Notes under the pieces: model-generated
Told to the model about the DNA's origin: nothing
Databases searched by the model: none
The model's input: the letters and a program-made list of their open reading frames with translations, nothing else
Shown here: positions 40,290-51,475 of the stretch, in pieces
Layout of the letters: every line of letters begins with the position of its first letter
Position numbering within the stretch: position 1 is the first letter of the stretch
Translations under genes and position numbers: made by a program
Source: Streptomyces pinistramenti
GTDB lineage: Bacteria; Actinomycetota; Actinomycetes; Streptomycetales; Streptomycetaceae
Length of the DNA stretch: 64,000 nt
Assembly: GCF_020564935.1 (NCBI RefSeq)
Contig: NZ_JAJCXB010000032.1
Coordinates: 1 to 64,000 of the forward strand
Reading direction: 5' to 3'

Positions 40290-41437
40290 CGGGCGAGCAC
40301 CTCCCTGGCAAGCTGGCGATAGGCGGCGGCACCCACGGAGTTGGACGCGTACGTGGTGATCGGCTCGCCCGCGACGGTGGTCTCGGGGAAGCGGACCGTA
40401 CGGCCGATGACGGTGTGGTAGACGTGCTCGTCGAAGGCTTCCACGACGCGCGCCAGGACCTCACGGCTGTGCACGGTGCGGGAGTCGTACATCGTCGCCA
40501 GGATGCCGTCCAGTTCCAGCTCGGGGTTGAGCCGCTCCTGGACCTTCTCGATCGTCTCGGTGAGCAGCGCGACACCACGCAGCGCGAAGAACTCGCACTC
40601 CAGCGGCACGATGACCTTGTGAGCCGCCGTCAGGGCGTTGACCGTGAGCAGACCCAGCGAGGGCTGGCAGTCGATGACGATGTAGTCGTAGTCGGCGAGC
40701 AGCGGCTTGAGCGCCCGCTGCAATGTCGACTCGCGCGCGACCTCACTGACCAACTGCACCTCTGCCGCAGACAAATCGATATTGCTGGGCAGCAGGTCCA
40801 TGTTGGGGACCGCGGTCTTGAGCAGCACCTCGTCGGCCGACATGCCCCGCTCCATGAGCAGGTTGTAGACCGTCAGGTCCAGCTCCATCGGGTTGACGCC
40901 GAGGCCGACCGACAGGGCGCCCTGCGGGTCGAAGTCGACGAGCAGCACCCGGCGGCCGTACTCGGCGAGTGCGGCCCCCAGGTTGATGGTCGAGGTGGTC
41001 TTGCCGACCCCGCCCTTCTGGTTGCACATCGCGATGATCTTGGCTGGGCCGTGCTCCGACAACGGTCCCGGAATCGGGAAGTACGGCAGCGGACGCCCGG
41101 TCGGGCCGACCCGCTCGCGGCGCTGGCGGGCAGCGTCCGGAGCGAGCGTCGCCGCGTACTCGGGGTCCGGCTCGTACTCCGCGTCCGGATCGTAGAAATG
41201 CCCCTTGGGCAGGTCGTCGTAGTCGGCGAGACGGGCGGGTTCTCCACTGCCCCGGTCGCCGGCCATGGCGTTCACGTGATGGCCGTCCATGCTCTGGTGG
41301 GCTGTCGTGGTCGTGCTCTGGCGGGCTGCGAAGGCGGGGACCGCTACGGAGCCGACAGCCTCGTGCCCCGAGGGGGCTTGGCCCCGTGCAACCGCTCCTG
41401 GCTGAGCACCTCCGGGAGTAAATGTCGACTCATTCAC
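40274..41437 (-). CDS. parA: ParA-family ATPase
   Basis: 387 residues. A long N-terminal tail (about 130 residues) precedes a complete ParA/Soj ATPase: deviant Walker A NQKGGVGKTTSTINLGAALA, VDFDPQGALSVGLGV (Walker A'), YDYIVIDCQPSLGLLTVNAL (Walker B) and a long C-terminal helix. It is the stand-alone chromosomal ParA-like protein near scpAB, distinct from the origin-proximal parA of parAB. GTG 41437 with AAGGAGGT ten bases upstream sets the start. Coupled to the RHH-type gene; may act with the neighbouring condensin genes in chromosome organisation. Confidence 0.88.
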   Translation of the reverse strand: MNESTFTPGGAQPGAVARGQAPSGHEAVGSVAVPAFAARQSTTTTAHQSMDGHHVNAMAGDRGSGEPARLADYDDLPKGHFYDPDAEYEPDPEYAATLAPDAARQRRERVGPTGRPLPYFPIPGPLSEHGPAKIIAMCNQKGGVGKTTSTINLGAALAEYGRRVLLVDFDPQGALSVGLGVNPMELDLTVYNLLMERGMSADEVLLKTAVPNMDLLPSNIDLSAAEVQLVSEVARESTLQRALKPLLADYDYIVIDCQPSLGLLTVNALTAAHKVIVPLECEFFALRGVALLTETIEKVQERLNPELELDGILATMYDSRTVHSREVLARVVEAFDEHVYHTVIGRTVRFPETTVAGEPITTYASNSVGAAAYRQLAREVLARCHAE

Positions 41438-41715
41438 AAGTCGTCTTACCTCCTTGGATGTGACCAGGAAACTTATCGATAGGTCAGCGTGACACCATGC
41501 CGACGGTTGGCGACTCTATGGCGTGTCGGGCGTCCGCAGCAACACAATCCACCGGACCCGGCACGATGTGTCGGCTATCGAACCCCCCGATGTCAAGGGT
41601 GCAAGCGGTGTGCACACGAGGTTTCGGGGGTGTGCGAATCGGTTAAAGGGTTACGTTCAACGCGAGTTGAGCGCCGGTGCGCCGGCACCACTCCTCCGGC
41701 GTGTCGCACAAGCGA
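41438..41715. other. Non-coding upstream region of parA
   Basis: About 280 bp with no supported gene, lower G+C around 41560-41670. It contains the parA ribosome binding site and two short palindromes (TATCGATA near 41475 and GTGTGCACAC near 41610) of unknown meaning. Confidence 0.45.
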
Positions 41716-41747
41716 CCGGCCGGGCCCTGTCGACAAGGCCCGGCCGG
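41716..41747 (-). terminator. Terminator of ald
   Basis: An 11-bp perfect inverted repeat (41716-41726 and 41737-41747) with an inner TGTCGACA dyad, about 30 bp past the ald stop. Confidence 0.75.
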
Positions 41748-41777
41748 ATGTGCTGCGTTGACACGCGTCGTTGACGC

Positions 41778-42902
41778 TCAGCCCAGGAGCGTGCGCAGCT
41801 CCACGGACTCCAGACCGTGCGCCTCGGCGACCTCGCGGTAGACGACCTTGCCGTCGTGCGTGTTGAGGCCCTTGGCCAGCGCCGGGTCACGGCGCAGCGC
41901 CTCGACCCAGCCGTTGTCGGCCAGCGAGACGATGTAGGGCAGCGTCGCGTTGGTCAGCGCGTGGGTGGAGGTGTTGGGCACCGCGCCGGGCATGTTGGCG
42001 ACGCAGTAGAAGACCGAGTTGTGGACCGGGAAGGTCGGCTCGGCGTGCGTGGTGGGGTGCGAGTCCTCGAAGCAGCCGCCCTGGTCGATCGCGATGTCGA
42101 CAAGGACACTTCCGGGCTTCATCTTGGCGACCAGCTCGTTGGTGACGAGCTTGGGTGCCTTGGCCCCGGGGATCAGGACCGCGCCGACGACGAGGTCGGC
42201 CTCGATGACGGCCTTCTCCAGCTCGAAGGCGTTGGAGACGATCGTCTGCACCTTGGTGCCGAAGATCTTGTCGGCCTCGCGGAGCTTGTTGATGTCCTTG
42301 TCGAGCAGGGTGACGTGGAAGCCGAGGCCCACGGCGATCTGCAGGGCGTTCCAGCCGGAGACACCGCCGCCGATGATGACGGCCTTGCCCGCCGCGACAC
42401 CGGGAACGCCACCGGGCAGCACGCCGCGGCCGCCGGCCTGGCGCATCAGGTGGTACGCGCCGACCTGCGGGGCGATCCGGCCCGCGACCTCGGACATCGG
42501 GGCGAGCAGCGGCAGCTGGCGGCCGGCCGTCTCGACGGTCTCGTAGGCAATGGCGGTGGTACCGGACTCCAGCAGCGCGTCCGTGCACTCGCGGGAGGCC
42601 GCCAGGTGCAGGTACGTGAAGAGGGTCTGGTCCTTGCGCAGACGGTGGTACTCCTCCGCGATCGGCTCCTTGACCTTCAGGAGCAGGTCGGCGGTGGCCC
42701 AGACCTCGTCGGCCGTGCCGAGGATCTCCGCGCCGGCGGAGACGTACTCCTCGTTGGTGATGGAGGAGCCGAGGCCGGCGTCCTGCTCGACGAAGACCTG
42801 GTGGCCGTGGCGGACGAGTTCATGCACACCGGCGGGCGTGATCGCCACCCGGAACTCGTTGTTCTTGACCTCGCGGGGGATGCCGACCTTCACGTCGATC
42901 AC
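41778..42902 (-). CDS. ald: Alanine dehydrogenase
   Basis: 374 residues, standard length. Visible: KVGIPREVKNNEFRVAITPAGV at the N terminus, YLHLAASRECTDALL, the Rossmann motif VIIGGGVSGWNALQIA and the C-terminal YIVSLADNGWVEALRRD. It interconverts L-alanine and pyruvate plus ammonia with NAD. The GTG at 42902 gives MIDVKVGIP; the in-frame GTG at 42893 (MKVGIP) is a real alternative. Monocistronic with its own terminator; the 155 bp upstream are relatively A+T-rich and should contain its promoter. Confidence 0.97.
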   Translation of the reverse strand: MIDVKVGIPREVKNNEFRVAITPAGVHELVRHGHQVFVEQDAGLGSSITNEEYVSAGAEILGTADEVWATADLLLKVKEPIAEEYHRLRKDQTLFTYLHLAASRECTDALLESGTTAIAYETVETAGRQLPLLAPMSEVAGRIAPQVGAYHLMRQAGGRGVLPGGVPGVAAGKAVIIGGGVSGWNALQIAVGLGFHVTLLDKDINKLREADKIFGTKVQTIVSNAFELEKAVIEADLVVGAVLIPGAKAPKLVTNELVAKMKPGSVLVDIAIDQGGCFEDSHPTTHAEPTFPVHNSVFYCVANMPGAVPNTSTHALTNATLPYIVSLADNGWVEALRRDPALAKGLNTHDGKVVYREVAEAHGLESVELRTLLG

Positions 42903-43058
42903 GGTCCTTGAATGAGTGCTTGCAGGGATTCATCCCTCATGTGACACATGACGGAGCTGACCGCGCCGAACGCGGCTCATCCAGTTTATTGAAGGATCTC
43001 TCGTTGTCTAGCCTTGCAAAGCATTAATCGTTTCCGGTAACACCACCGATTTCGTAGG

Positions 43059-45242
43059 TCACTCAGGGTGGTCTTGAGTGAGCTGTTCGCCGACGGCCCG
43101 GTGCAGCCGTGCCGCCGCCGGATCGCCGAGCCGGTCGAGGGTGTCCGCAATCCGCAGCTGGAGCGCCGCCTCCAGGCGTCCGTCGCCCGCGCTGCGGGCG
43201 GCGTGCAGGGCATCGAGGCAGGTCCGCAGCGCCTCCTCGGGCCGTCCCGCGTACTCCTGCACCCGCGCCACCTCCCCCGACGCCCGCGCCTGACCCGACA
43301 CGTCCCCGAGCCTGCGGTACGTCCCGGCCGCCGCCCGCCACTCCTTCAGCGCCTCGCCCCAGCGCCCCGCATAGGTGTGCGTACCGCCGATCCGGCCGTG
43401 CAGCCGCGCCGCGTCGGCGCTCTCGCCGCGGCTCAACCGCAGCTCCAGCGCCCGCCCGTACCAGTCGGCCGCCCGCTGCCAGTCGCCCAGCTCGGAGTAC
43501 GTACCGCCCAGCGATTCCAGCGCGCGCCCGGTGGCCACCGGGTCCTTCACCGCACGGGCGGCCTCCAGCGCGCCGCGGTACCGGGCGAGCGCGTCCTGCG
43601 TGCGGCCCGACTGACCGTCCAGGTCGGCGAGGTTGAGCAGCGCCGCGGCCTTCTCCCGTCCCAGGCCGCGGCGTTCGGCGACCTCCAGGACCAGCGTGTG
43701 CAGGGAGTAGAGGGCAGGCGCGGCCGCCTGCGCGCCCTCGTGCATCATCAGCGTGCGGACCAGCGCGGCCATCAACCGCCGGTCCAGCGTGTCCAGTTCA
43801 CCGTCGGCCACGGCGATCCGCGCCGCGTCCAGCAGGGCCGCGCGGCGGCTGCGCAGCCAGTCGGCCGCGGCCTGCCGTGAGGGGAAGCGCAGCGACTTCG
43901 GCAGTCCCGCCGTACGGTGCCGGGCCGCGGAGCCCGCAGGCTCCCCCATCGCCCGGCAGGACTGGAGCAGCCGGACGGTCCGCTCCAGCATCCGCGCGCG
44001 GGCCAGCTGGATCTCGGCAGGACGCTCCTCTTCCTGGAGCAGCGCGAAGGTCGCGGGGGCCAGGCATCCGGGAAGCCGGTACTGCGGGTGCAGCGCTGCC
44101 TCGGCCACGCCCTCGGCCGCACTCCGCTCCCCCGTGCCCGTGGGCTCGCCCGGCACCGGGTGCAGCAGGCCCAGCGCGGCGACGTCCTGCAAGGTCCTGG
44201 CGGCGGCCGCGACCGAGCAGCCGGCCAGCGCGGAGGCGGTGTGCGCGTCCACCAGGCCGGCCGGCGCCAGGGTGAGCAGCCGCAGTATCCGGGCGGTGGA
44301 CGGCGCGAGCGCCTCGTAGGCGAGATGGAAGGCGCGGTGCAGCGGGTGGTCACCGGAGGGCAGGTCCGCCGGGATCGGGACGGCCCGGAGCGCCTTGCGC
44401 AGGTCGGATACGGACGACTTGGGGCGGGCGGCGAGCCAGCCGCCCGCCAGGACCAGGGCCGCGGGCTGGCCGCCGCACTCCTCGGCGACCGCTTCGGCCG
44501 TCCGCGGGTCGACGGCGATACGGGTCGGCCCGGCGAACCCACCGAGGATCGCGACGGCCGCCGCGCTCTCCAGGCCGCCGAGCGTGCACGGCCGGACGTC
44601 GGGGATGCCGGTGAGCGGCCCCTGGGAGACCACCAGGACCAGGCAGCGGGGCGCATCCGGGAGCAGCGGTTCGACCTGTTCGGCGCCCGGGGCGTCGTCC
44701 AGGAACAGCACGGCGCGCCGGGTGGCGAGCGCCGTACGCAGCGCCTCGGTCAGCTCGTCGTCACAGGCTCCCGGCGGGGCGGAGGCGCCGAGCGTGGTGA
44801 GCAGTCCACGGGCGACCCGGCCGGTGGGCACCGGAGCGCCGCCCGGCCCGGTCAGCCCGGCCCGCAGCACGCCGTCGGGGTACTCGTCGGCGAGGTGGCG
44901 CAGCAGTTCCGCGGCGAGCCGGGTGCGGCCCGATCCGGGGCGGCCGGCGATCAGCAGGACGCGGCTGCGGGCGCCCTTGCGTCCGGAGAGGGTGTCGAGC
45001 CCCGCGCGGGCGATGTCGGCACGCAGCGCTTTCAGTTCGCGGGTGCGGCCGGCGAACGGCGGCGGGACGGTCCTCGTGGGGACGACGGTGGCGGGCGGTG
45101 CGGTGGCGGCGGAACGGCCGGGGCGGCCGGCCGCCGTGCCGTCTCTGCGGCCGTCCGGCACCTGCCGGGCGTCCGCCGCCGTGGCGGGCCGCCCCGCCGC
45201 CCCCGGCGGGAGGTGCCCTCCGCCCACCGCCTGATCCGTCAC
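43059..45242 (-). CDS. NTPase-like protein with C-terminal tetratricopeptide repeats
   Basis: 727 residues. A disordered tail (1-60) is followed by FAGRTRELKALRADI, the usual entry to an AAA/NB-ARC-type signalling ATPase. The expected P-loop reads GRPGSGRTRLA, with Arg in place of the Walker A lysine. A Walker B-like VLFLDDA follows, then a winged-helix region (ILRLLTLAPAGLVDAHTASAL). From about 520 there are five or more TPR units (ALARYRGALEAARAVKD, WQRAADWYGRALELRLSRG and others). The layout resembles STAND proteins such as AfsR-type or NB-ARC-TPR regulators, but no DNA-binding domain is visible. Loss of the lysine makes ATP hydrolysis doubtful. Confidence 0.75.
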   Translation of the reverse strand: MTDQAVGGGHLPPGAAGRPATAADARQVPDGRRDGTAAGRPGRSAATAPPATVVPTRTVPPPFAGRTRELKALRADIARAGLDTLSGRKGARSRVLLIAGRPGSGRTRLAAELLRHLADEYPDGVLRAGLTGPGGAPVPTGRVARGLLTTLGASAPPGACDDELTEALRTALATRRAVLFLDDAPGAEQVEPLLPDAPRCLVLVVSQGPLTGIPDVRPCTLGGLESAAAVAILGGFAGPTRIAVDPRTAEAVAEECGGQPAALVLAGGWLAARPKSSVSDLRKALRAVPIPADLPSGDHPLHRAFHLAYEALAPSTARILRLLTLAPAGLVDAHTASALAGCSVAAAARTLQDVAALGLLHPVPGEPTGTGERSAAEGVAEAALHPQYRLPGCLAPATFALLQEEERPAEIQLARARMLERTVRLLQSCRAMGEPAGSAARHRTAGLPKSLRFPSRQAAADWLRSRRAALLDAARIAVADGELDTLDRRLMAALVRTLMMHEGAQAAAPALYSLHTLVLEVAERRGLGREKAAALLNLADLDGQSGRTQDALARYRGALEAARAVKDPVATGRALESLGGTYSELGDWQRAADWYGRALELRLSRGESADAARLHGRIGGTHTYAGRWGEALKEWRAAAGTYRRLGDVSGQARASGEVARVQEYAGRPEEALRTCLDALHAARSAGDGRLEAALQLRIADTLDRLGDPAAARLHRAVGEQLTQDHPE

Positions 45243-45415
45243 GGGTCACTCTCCCGTCCACCTGCGCATACGAGCCCGCCGCGGTCGCGGACGGGAACGC
45301 TGCCGAGCGTAGTTCACGACCCGTCATGCGCCGTGCGGAGCAGGGCGGTTGGGTCACTCGATCGGATCAGCCGATCATCCGACCGGAACGGGGCGGCGGC
45401 CGGTGCGGCGGCGGC

Positions 45416-46042
45416 TCAGGCGGCGAAGGGGCGGGCCGGCCAGGGCGCGTCGGCCGGGCGCAGGGCCTCCAGGCCCGTGCCGCCCTGCGCCGCGGTGAGC
45501 GCCAGGACTCCGACGACCAGGCAGTTGTTGTGCAGCTCGCCGGCCAGCACGCCGCGCACCAGCTCGTCCTGCGGCACCCGCGCCAGCTCCATGTCGGCCT
45601 CTTCCTCGGACACCTCGAAGCGTTCGCCCTCGGCCTCCGACAGGTCGCGCGCGAGGAAGATCCGCACCGCCTCGTCGCAGCCGCCCGGTGTGGTGTAGAC
45701 GTCGGTCAGCACCCGCCAGTCGCCCGCCTTGACGTGCGCCTCTTCGTACAGCTCGCGCTGCGCGGCGTGCAGCGGGTTCTCGCCGGGGACGTCCAGCAGG
45801 CCGGCGGGGATCTCCCACAGCTTCTGGCGTACCGGGTGACGGTACTGGCGCAGCACCAGCACCCGGCCCTCGCCGTCGAGCGCGAGGACCGCGACGGAGC
45901 CGGGGTGGACCTGGTAGTCCCGCTTGACGGTGGAGCCGTCCGGCATGACGACCTCGTCGGTGCGCACGCTGGTCTTGTTCCCGGTGAAGGGCGTCGTGGT
46001 CGCGGTGACCGTCCACTCCTCGGGGGTGTCCTTGATCGCCAT
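45416..46042 (-). CDS. Nudix hydrolase, ADP-ribose pyrophosphatase-like
   Basis: 208 residues. The Nudix box GLLDVPGENPLHAAQRELYEEAHV fits GX5EX7REUXEEXGU except that Ala replaces the last Gly. Flanking features (VLVLRQYRHPVRQKLWEIPAG before it and TTPGGCDEAVRIFLARDL after it) match ADP-ribose pyrophosphatases, giving AMP plus ribose 5-phosphate. ATG 46042 has GGAGGA six bases upstream. Next to pyrG, an arrangement common in actinobacteria. Confidence 0.9.
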   Translation of the reverse strand: MAIKDTPEEWTVTATTTPFTGNKTSVRTDEVVMPDGSTVKRDYQVHPGSVAVLALDGEGRVLVLRQYRHPVRQKLWEIPAGLLDVPGENPLHAAQRELYEEAHVKAGDWRVLTDVYTTPGGCDEAVRIFLARDLSEAEGERFEVSEEEADMELARVPQDELVRGVLAGELHNNCLVVGVLALTAAQGGTGLEALRPADAPWPARPFAA

Positions 46043-46077
46043 GCGTCCTCCTGTGTGAGCCTTTACCAACGCAGAAA

Positions 46078-46111
46078 CCGGGGCACGGACCTCGAAAGAT
46101 CCCTGCCCCGG
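46078..46111 (-). terminator. Probable terminator of pyrG
   Basis: An 8-bp inverted repeat (46078-46085 and 46104-46111) with a longer loop, 25 bp past the pyrG stop and just upstream of the Nudix gene. Confidence 0.4.
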
Positions 46112-46135
46112 CAACCGTATCCGTCGTGCTCCGCG

Positions 46136-47806
<1,671 letters not shown>

Positions 47807-48223
47807 GGCCAAGAGGGAGCTCCCGTGGTCGCGAGGTGGAGAGGTGCGATGCGGCGCCGACCCCGGAGGTTCGAGGGGTGCCTTCGCTGCGGCTCGGGGG
47901 TGCCGTGACATCTGCCGTGACATTTGTGGGGCCCACCGGTCCACGGGGTACCAGGCTATCAGCGACCTGGCATGGTCGCTCCCGGCCGCGTCCGGGACCG
48001 GGCCCACGGCACTCATCACCCGTTCGGGTGACCCCACTCTCCTGAGCGTCGCGCAGATCACTTGCGCGCGTCGTATCCTGCTCGGGCACTCGTTACGAGC
48101 CGTCCGGTAAGGCACCACCCCCGCCCGATTTCCGGTCCCGTTGCTCGACAACGTTTCATGGGCAGGACGGACAGCTCACAACGTCCCATGGGGGGCGTGA
48201 CTCCAGTTCGACGGGAGATGCAC
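47807..48223. other. Divergent promoter region of pyrG and the GH15 gene
   Basis: 417 bp with no gene. It contains a tandem direct repeat TGCCGTGACAT (47901-47911 and 47913-47923) about 95 bp upstream of pyrG. No pyrG-type leader C-stretch was found. Confidence 0.45.
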
Positions 48224-50029
48224 GTGGCCGGGCGCATCGAGGACTACGCACTCATCGGCGATATGCAAACCGCCGCTCTCGTGTGCAGAGACGGCATGGT
48301 CGATTGGCTGTGCCTGCCCCGCTTCGACTCGCCGGCGGTCTTCGCCGGGCTGCTGGGCACGGAGGAACACGGATTCTGGCGGATGGGCCCCGCCCATACC
48401 GAGGGCACCCGCCCGCAGCCCGCCGACCGTCGCCGCTACCGCGGGGACTCACTCGTACTGGAATCCGAGTGGGACACCCCGGCGGGCACGGTCCGGGTCA
48501 TCGACTTCATGCCGCCGCGGGACGGCGCGCCACAGCTGGTGCGCATCGTGGAGGGTGTGAGCGGCAGCGTTCCGGTGCGTTCGGAGCTGCGGATGCGGTT
48601 CTCGTACGGCTGGGTCGTGCCCTGGGTCCACAAGGTGGACGGGCGGACGGTCGCGGTCGCGGGGCCGGATTCGGTGTGGCTGGACACCTCGGCGGAGACG
48701 TACGGCGAGGAGCTGACGACGTACTCCGACTTCACGGTGTCGCCGGGCGAGCGGGTCGCCTTCACCATCAGCTGGCAGCCCTCGCACCACCAGCCGCCGG
48801 CGCTGGCGGAGCCGGAGGCGTCGCTGGAGGCCACCGAGGACTTCTGGCGTGACTGGGTCGAGCACTGCACGTATCACGGTCCGTACCGCGACGCGGTGGT
48901 CAGGTCGCTGATCACGCTCAAGGCACTGACGTACGCGCCGACCGGCGGGATCGTGGCGGCGCCGACGACCTCGCTGCCCGAGGATCTCGGCGGCAGCCGC
49001 AACTGGGACTACCGCTTCACCTGGCTGCGGGACGCCGCGATCACCCTCTCCTCGCTGCTGCGCACCGGCTACCGGGAAGAGGCGCGGGCCTGGCGCGAGT
49101 GGCTGCTGCGCGCGGTGGCGGGCGATCCGGAGAACCTCCAGATCATGTACGGCATCGCCGGTGAACGGGAGTTGGGCGAGAACGAGCTCAACTGGCTTCC
49201 TGGGTACGAGAATTCGCAGCCGGTCCGGGTCGGCAACGGCGCGGCGGGGCAGCTCCAGCTGGACGTGTACGGCGAGGTCATCGAGGCGCTCCACCTCGCG
49301 CACATGACCGGGCTCGCCCGCAACGACTATGCCTCGCTGCTCCAGCTGAAGCTGATCCGCTGGGTGGAGAAGCACTGGGACGAGCCGGACGAGGGCATCT
49401 GGGAGGTCCGCGGCCCGCGGCGGCACTTCGTCCATTCCAAGGTGATGACCTGGGTCGCCGTCGACCGCACGATCAAGCTGATCGAGGCCGGTGACGTGGA
49501 CGGACCGCTGGAGCGCTGGAAGGAGCTGCGCGACACGATCCACCGTGACGTCTGCGAGAAGGGGTACGACGCGGAGCGCAACACCTTCACGCAGTCCTAC
49601 GGCTCGCAGGAGCTGGACGCGTCGCTGCTGCTCATCCCGCAGATGGGTTTCCTGCCGCCGGACGACAAGCGCGTCATCGGCACCATCGAGGCGATCCAGC
49701 GGGAACTCGCCACCGAGGACGGCTTCATCCTGCGCTATCCGACGTCCGCCGACGAGGCCGGTGTGGACGGGCTCGAAGGTGAGGAAGGGGCCTTCCTGGC
49801 CTGCTCGTTCTGGATGGCGGACGATCTGGCGATGATCGGCAGGGTCGAGGAGGCCCGCAAACTCTTCGAGCGGCTGCTCGCGCTCCGCAACGACCTGGGG
49901 CTGCTGGCCGAGGAGTGGGATCCGCACAACCAGCGCCAGGTGGGCAACTTCCCGCAGGCGTTCAGCCATGTCCCGCTGATCGACACCGCACTGCGGCTGA
50001 CCGCGAGCGGTGCGTACGGCGGGGGCTGA
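48224..50029 (+). CDS. Glycoside hydrolase family 15 (glucoamylase/trehalase-type)
   Basis: 601 residues, cytoplasmic. N-terminal beta-sandwich (RIEDYALIGDMQTAALVCRDGMVDWLCLPRFDSP) followed by an (alpha/alpha)6 barrel. Catalytic glutamates are expected in GIWEVRGPRRHF (acid) and LLAEEWDPHNQRQVGNFPQAFSHV (base). The closest described actinobacterial relatives are GH15 trehalases of mycobacteria; other members are glucoamylases or glucodextranases. Lack of a signal peptide favours intracellular trehalose or dextrin breakdown. GTG 48224 is chosen for GGGAG six bases upstream; ATG 48218 abuts it. Confidence 0.9.
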   Translation: MAGRIEDYALIGDMQTAALVCRDGMVDWLCLPRFDSPAVFAGLLGTEEHGFWRMGPAHTEGTRPQPADRRRYRGDSLVLESEWDTPAGTVRVIDFMPPRDGAPQLVRIVEGVSGSVPVRSELRMRFSYGWVVPWVHKVDGRTVAVAGPDSVWLDTSAETYGEELTTYSDFTVSPGERVAFTISWQPSHHQPPALAEPEASLEATEDFWRDWVEHCTYHGPYRDAVVRSLITLKALTYAPTGGIVAAPTTSLPEDLGGSRNWDYRFTWLRDAAITLSSLLRTGYREEARAWREWLLRAVAGDPENLQIMYGIAGERELGENELNWLPGYENSQPVRVGNGAAGQLQLDVYGEVIEALHLAHMTGLARNDYASLLQLKLIRWVEKHWDEPDEGIWEVRGPRRHFVHSKVMTWVAVDRTIKLIEAGDVDGPLERWKELRDTIHRDVCEKGYDAERNTFTQSYGSQELDASLLLIPQMGFLPPDDKRVIGTIEAIQRELATEDGFILRYPTSADEAGVDGLEGEEGAFLACSFWMADDLAMIGRVEEARKLFERLLALRNDLGLLAEEWDPHNQRQVGNFPQAFSHVPLIDTALRLTASGAYGGG

Positions 50030-50048
50030 CCCCCGTCAGTTTTCCTTT

Positions 50049-50084
50049 CCGCGGGCCCGTTCACCTTTTGGTGCGGGCCCGCGG
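50049..50084. terminator. Terminator between GH15 and MFS genes
   Basis: An 11-bp perfect inverted repeat (50049-50059 and 50074-50084) with an additional four-bp inner stem around TTTT. It overlaps the last codons of the MFS gene and lies 20 bp past the GH15 stop, so it can serve both. Confidence 0.75.
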
Positions 50085-51416
50085 TGCGAGAGCCAGCACG
50101 AGGACCGGCAGCACGAGTACCGCGGCCGCCGCGTTGAGGCCGCCGTAGCCGATCAGGGTGACGATGCCGCCGGCGAGTGCGCCGCCGAGCGCGCCGGCCA
50201 GGTTCATCAGGGTGTCGGCGAGGCCCTGCACCTCGGAGCGCCGTTCGGTGCCGACGGATTCGGTCAGCAGCGTGGAGCCGGCGATGGTCACGCAGGACCA
50301 GCCGAGGCCGAGCAGGAACAGGCCGGTGGTGGTCGCCCAGTGGGCGGCGCCCGCGGTGCCGGCGAGCACCGCGGCCGCGAGGTAGACAGCCTGTCCCGCG
50401 AGGATCATCCGCACCCTGCCGATCCGGTCGGCGAGCCGGCCGACGAGCGGCGAGAGTGCGTACATGCCGGCGATGTGCAGGCTGATGGTGAAGCCGACGA
50501 CGCTCAACCCGGCGCCGTGGTGGGCGAGATGGACGGGTGTCATGGTCATCACGGACACCATCACGGCGTGGCCGAGCACGAGGGAGAGCAGGCCGAGCAG
50601 GGCGGCGGGCGAGGACCTGACGTGGCGCAGCGCGTCGGCTGTGCGGGTGGTGAAGCGGGCCGTGGCCTGCGGGGTGGATATTCCGGCCGGAAGACCGCCC
50701 CCGGTGTGGCCGGATTCCGCGCGTGCCAGGGCGGCGGCGAGGTGCAGCGGATCGGGGCGGAGCCGGAACCAGATCAGGGCCCAGCCGCCGAGGAATGCTA
50801 CGGCGGAGAAGAGGAACGTCCCCGATTCGCCGGGCAGCCCCAGGGCGTGGGCCACGGATTCGCCGGGGCCGCTGAGGTTGGGGCCTATGACGCTGCCGAC
50901 GGTGGTGGACCAGACGACGAGGGAGAGCGCGCGGGCCCGGTTGCCGTCGTCGGCGAGGTCGGCGGCCGCGTAGCGGGACTGGAGGTTGGCGGCGGTGCCC
51001 GCGCCGAGCAGGAGGGTGCCGGCGAGCACCGGTTCCGTGCGGCCCAGGTGGGCACCGAGCAGTACCAGCAGGGTGCCCGCGGTGGCGATGAGCCAGCCGC
51101 AGCCGAGGCCGACCCGGCGGCCGCGGGAGCGGGAGAGCGCGGCGAGCGGGATGCCCAGCAGGGCGGCGCCGAGCGTGGCCGATGTGGTGGCGAGCCCGGC
51201 GGCCGCCTCGGAGCCGCTGAGCCTGCCGACCAGCAGGGCGCCCGATGACAGCGTCGAGCCGATGCCGATGCCGGCCACGACCTGGGCGGACATCAGCACC
51301 CGGACCGTACGCCGCTGCACGAGGGCGGCGGCCGCACGGTCCGGGGCCGTGGTGGAAGGGGGTGCGGTGCCCGGTTCTTCGGCAGGGCCGTTGGGTGCTT
51401 GCGCGGTACCTGACAT
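50061..51416 (-). CDS. MFS transporter
   Basis: 451 residues with about 12 transmembrane helices. Motif A-like GIPLAALSRSRGRRVGLGCG occurs between helices 2 and 3, and again between 8 and 9 as SPLVGRLADRIGRVRMILAG. Substrate unknown. It starts 59 bp downstream of the GH64 glucanase gene without a visible terminator between them, so it may be the last gene of the LacI-controlled operon, or independent. No sugar-porter signature was noticed; drug export is just as possible. Confidence 0.85.
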   Translation of the reverse strand: MSGTAQAPNGPAEEPGTAPPSTTAPDRAAAALVQRRTVRVLMSAQVVAGIGIGSTLSSGALLVGRLSGSEAAAGLATTSATLGAALLGIPLAALSRSRGRRVGLGCGWLIATAGTLLVLLGAHLGRTEPVLAGTLLLGAGTAANLQSRYAAADLADDGNRARALSLVVWSTTVGSVIGPNLSGPGESVAHALGLPGESGTFLFSAVAFLGGWALIWFRLRPDPLHLAAALARAESGHTGGGLPAGISTPQATARFTTRTADALRHVRSSPAALLGLLSLVLGHAVMVSVMTMTPVHLAHHGAGLSVVGFTISLHIAGMYALSPLVGRLADRIGRVRMILAGQAVYLAAAVLAGTAGAAHWATTTGLFLLGLGWSCVTIAGSTLLTESVGTERRSEVQGLADTLMNLAGALGGALAGGIVTLIGYGGLNAAAAVLVLPVLVLALAPRARTKR

Positions 51417-51475
51417 GCGGCACAGCGTAAGAGTCCGGACCGCGGCGTCCTACCGGGATCGCGCCGGGGGCGGGC

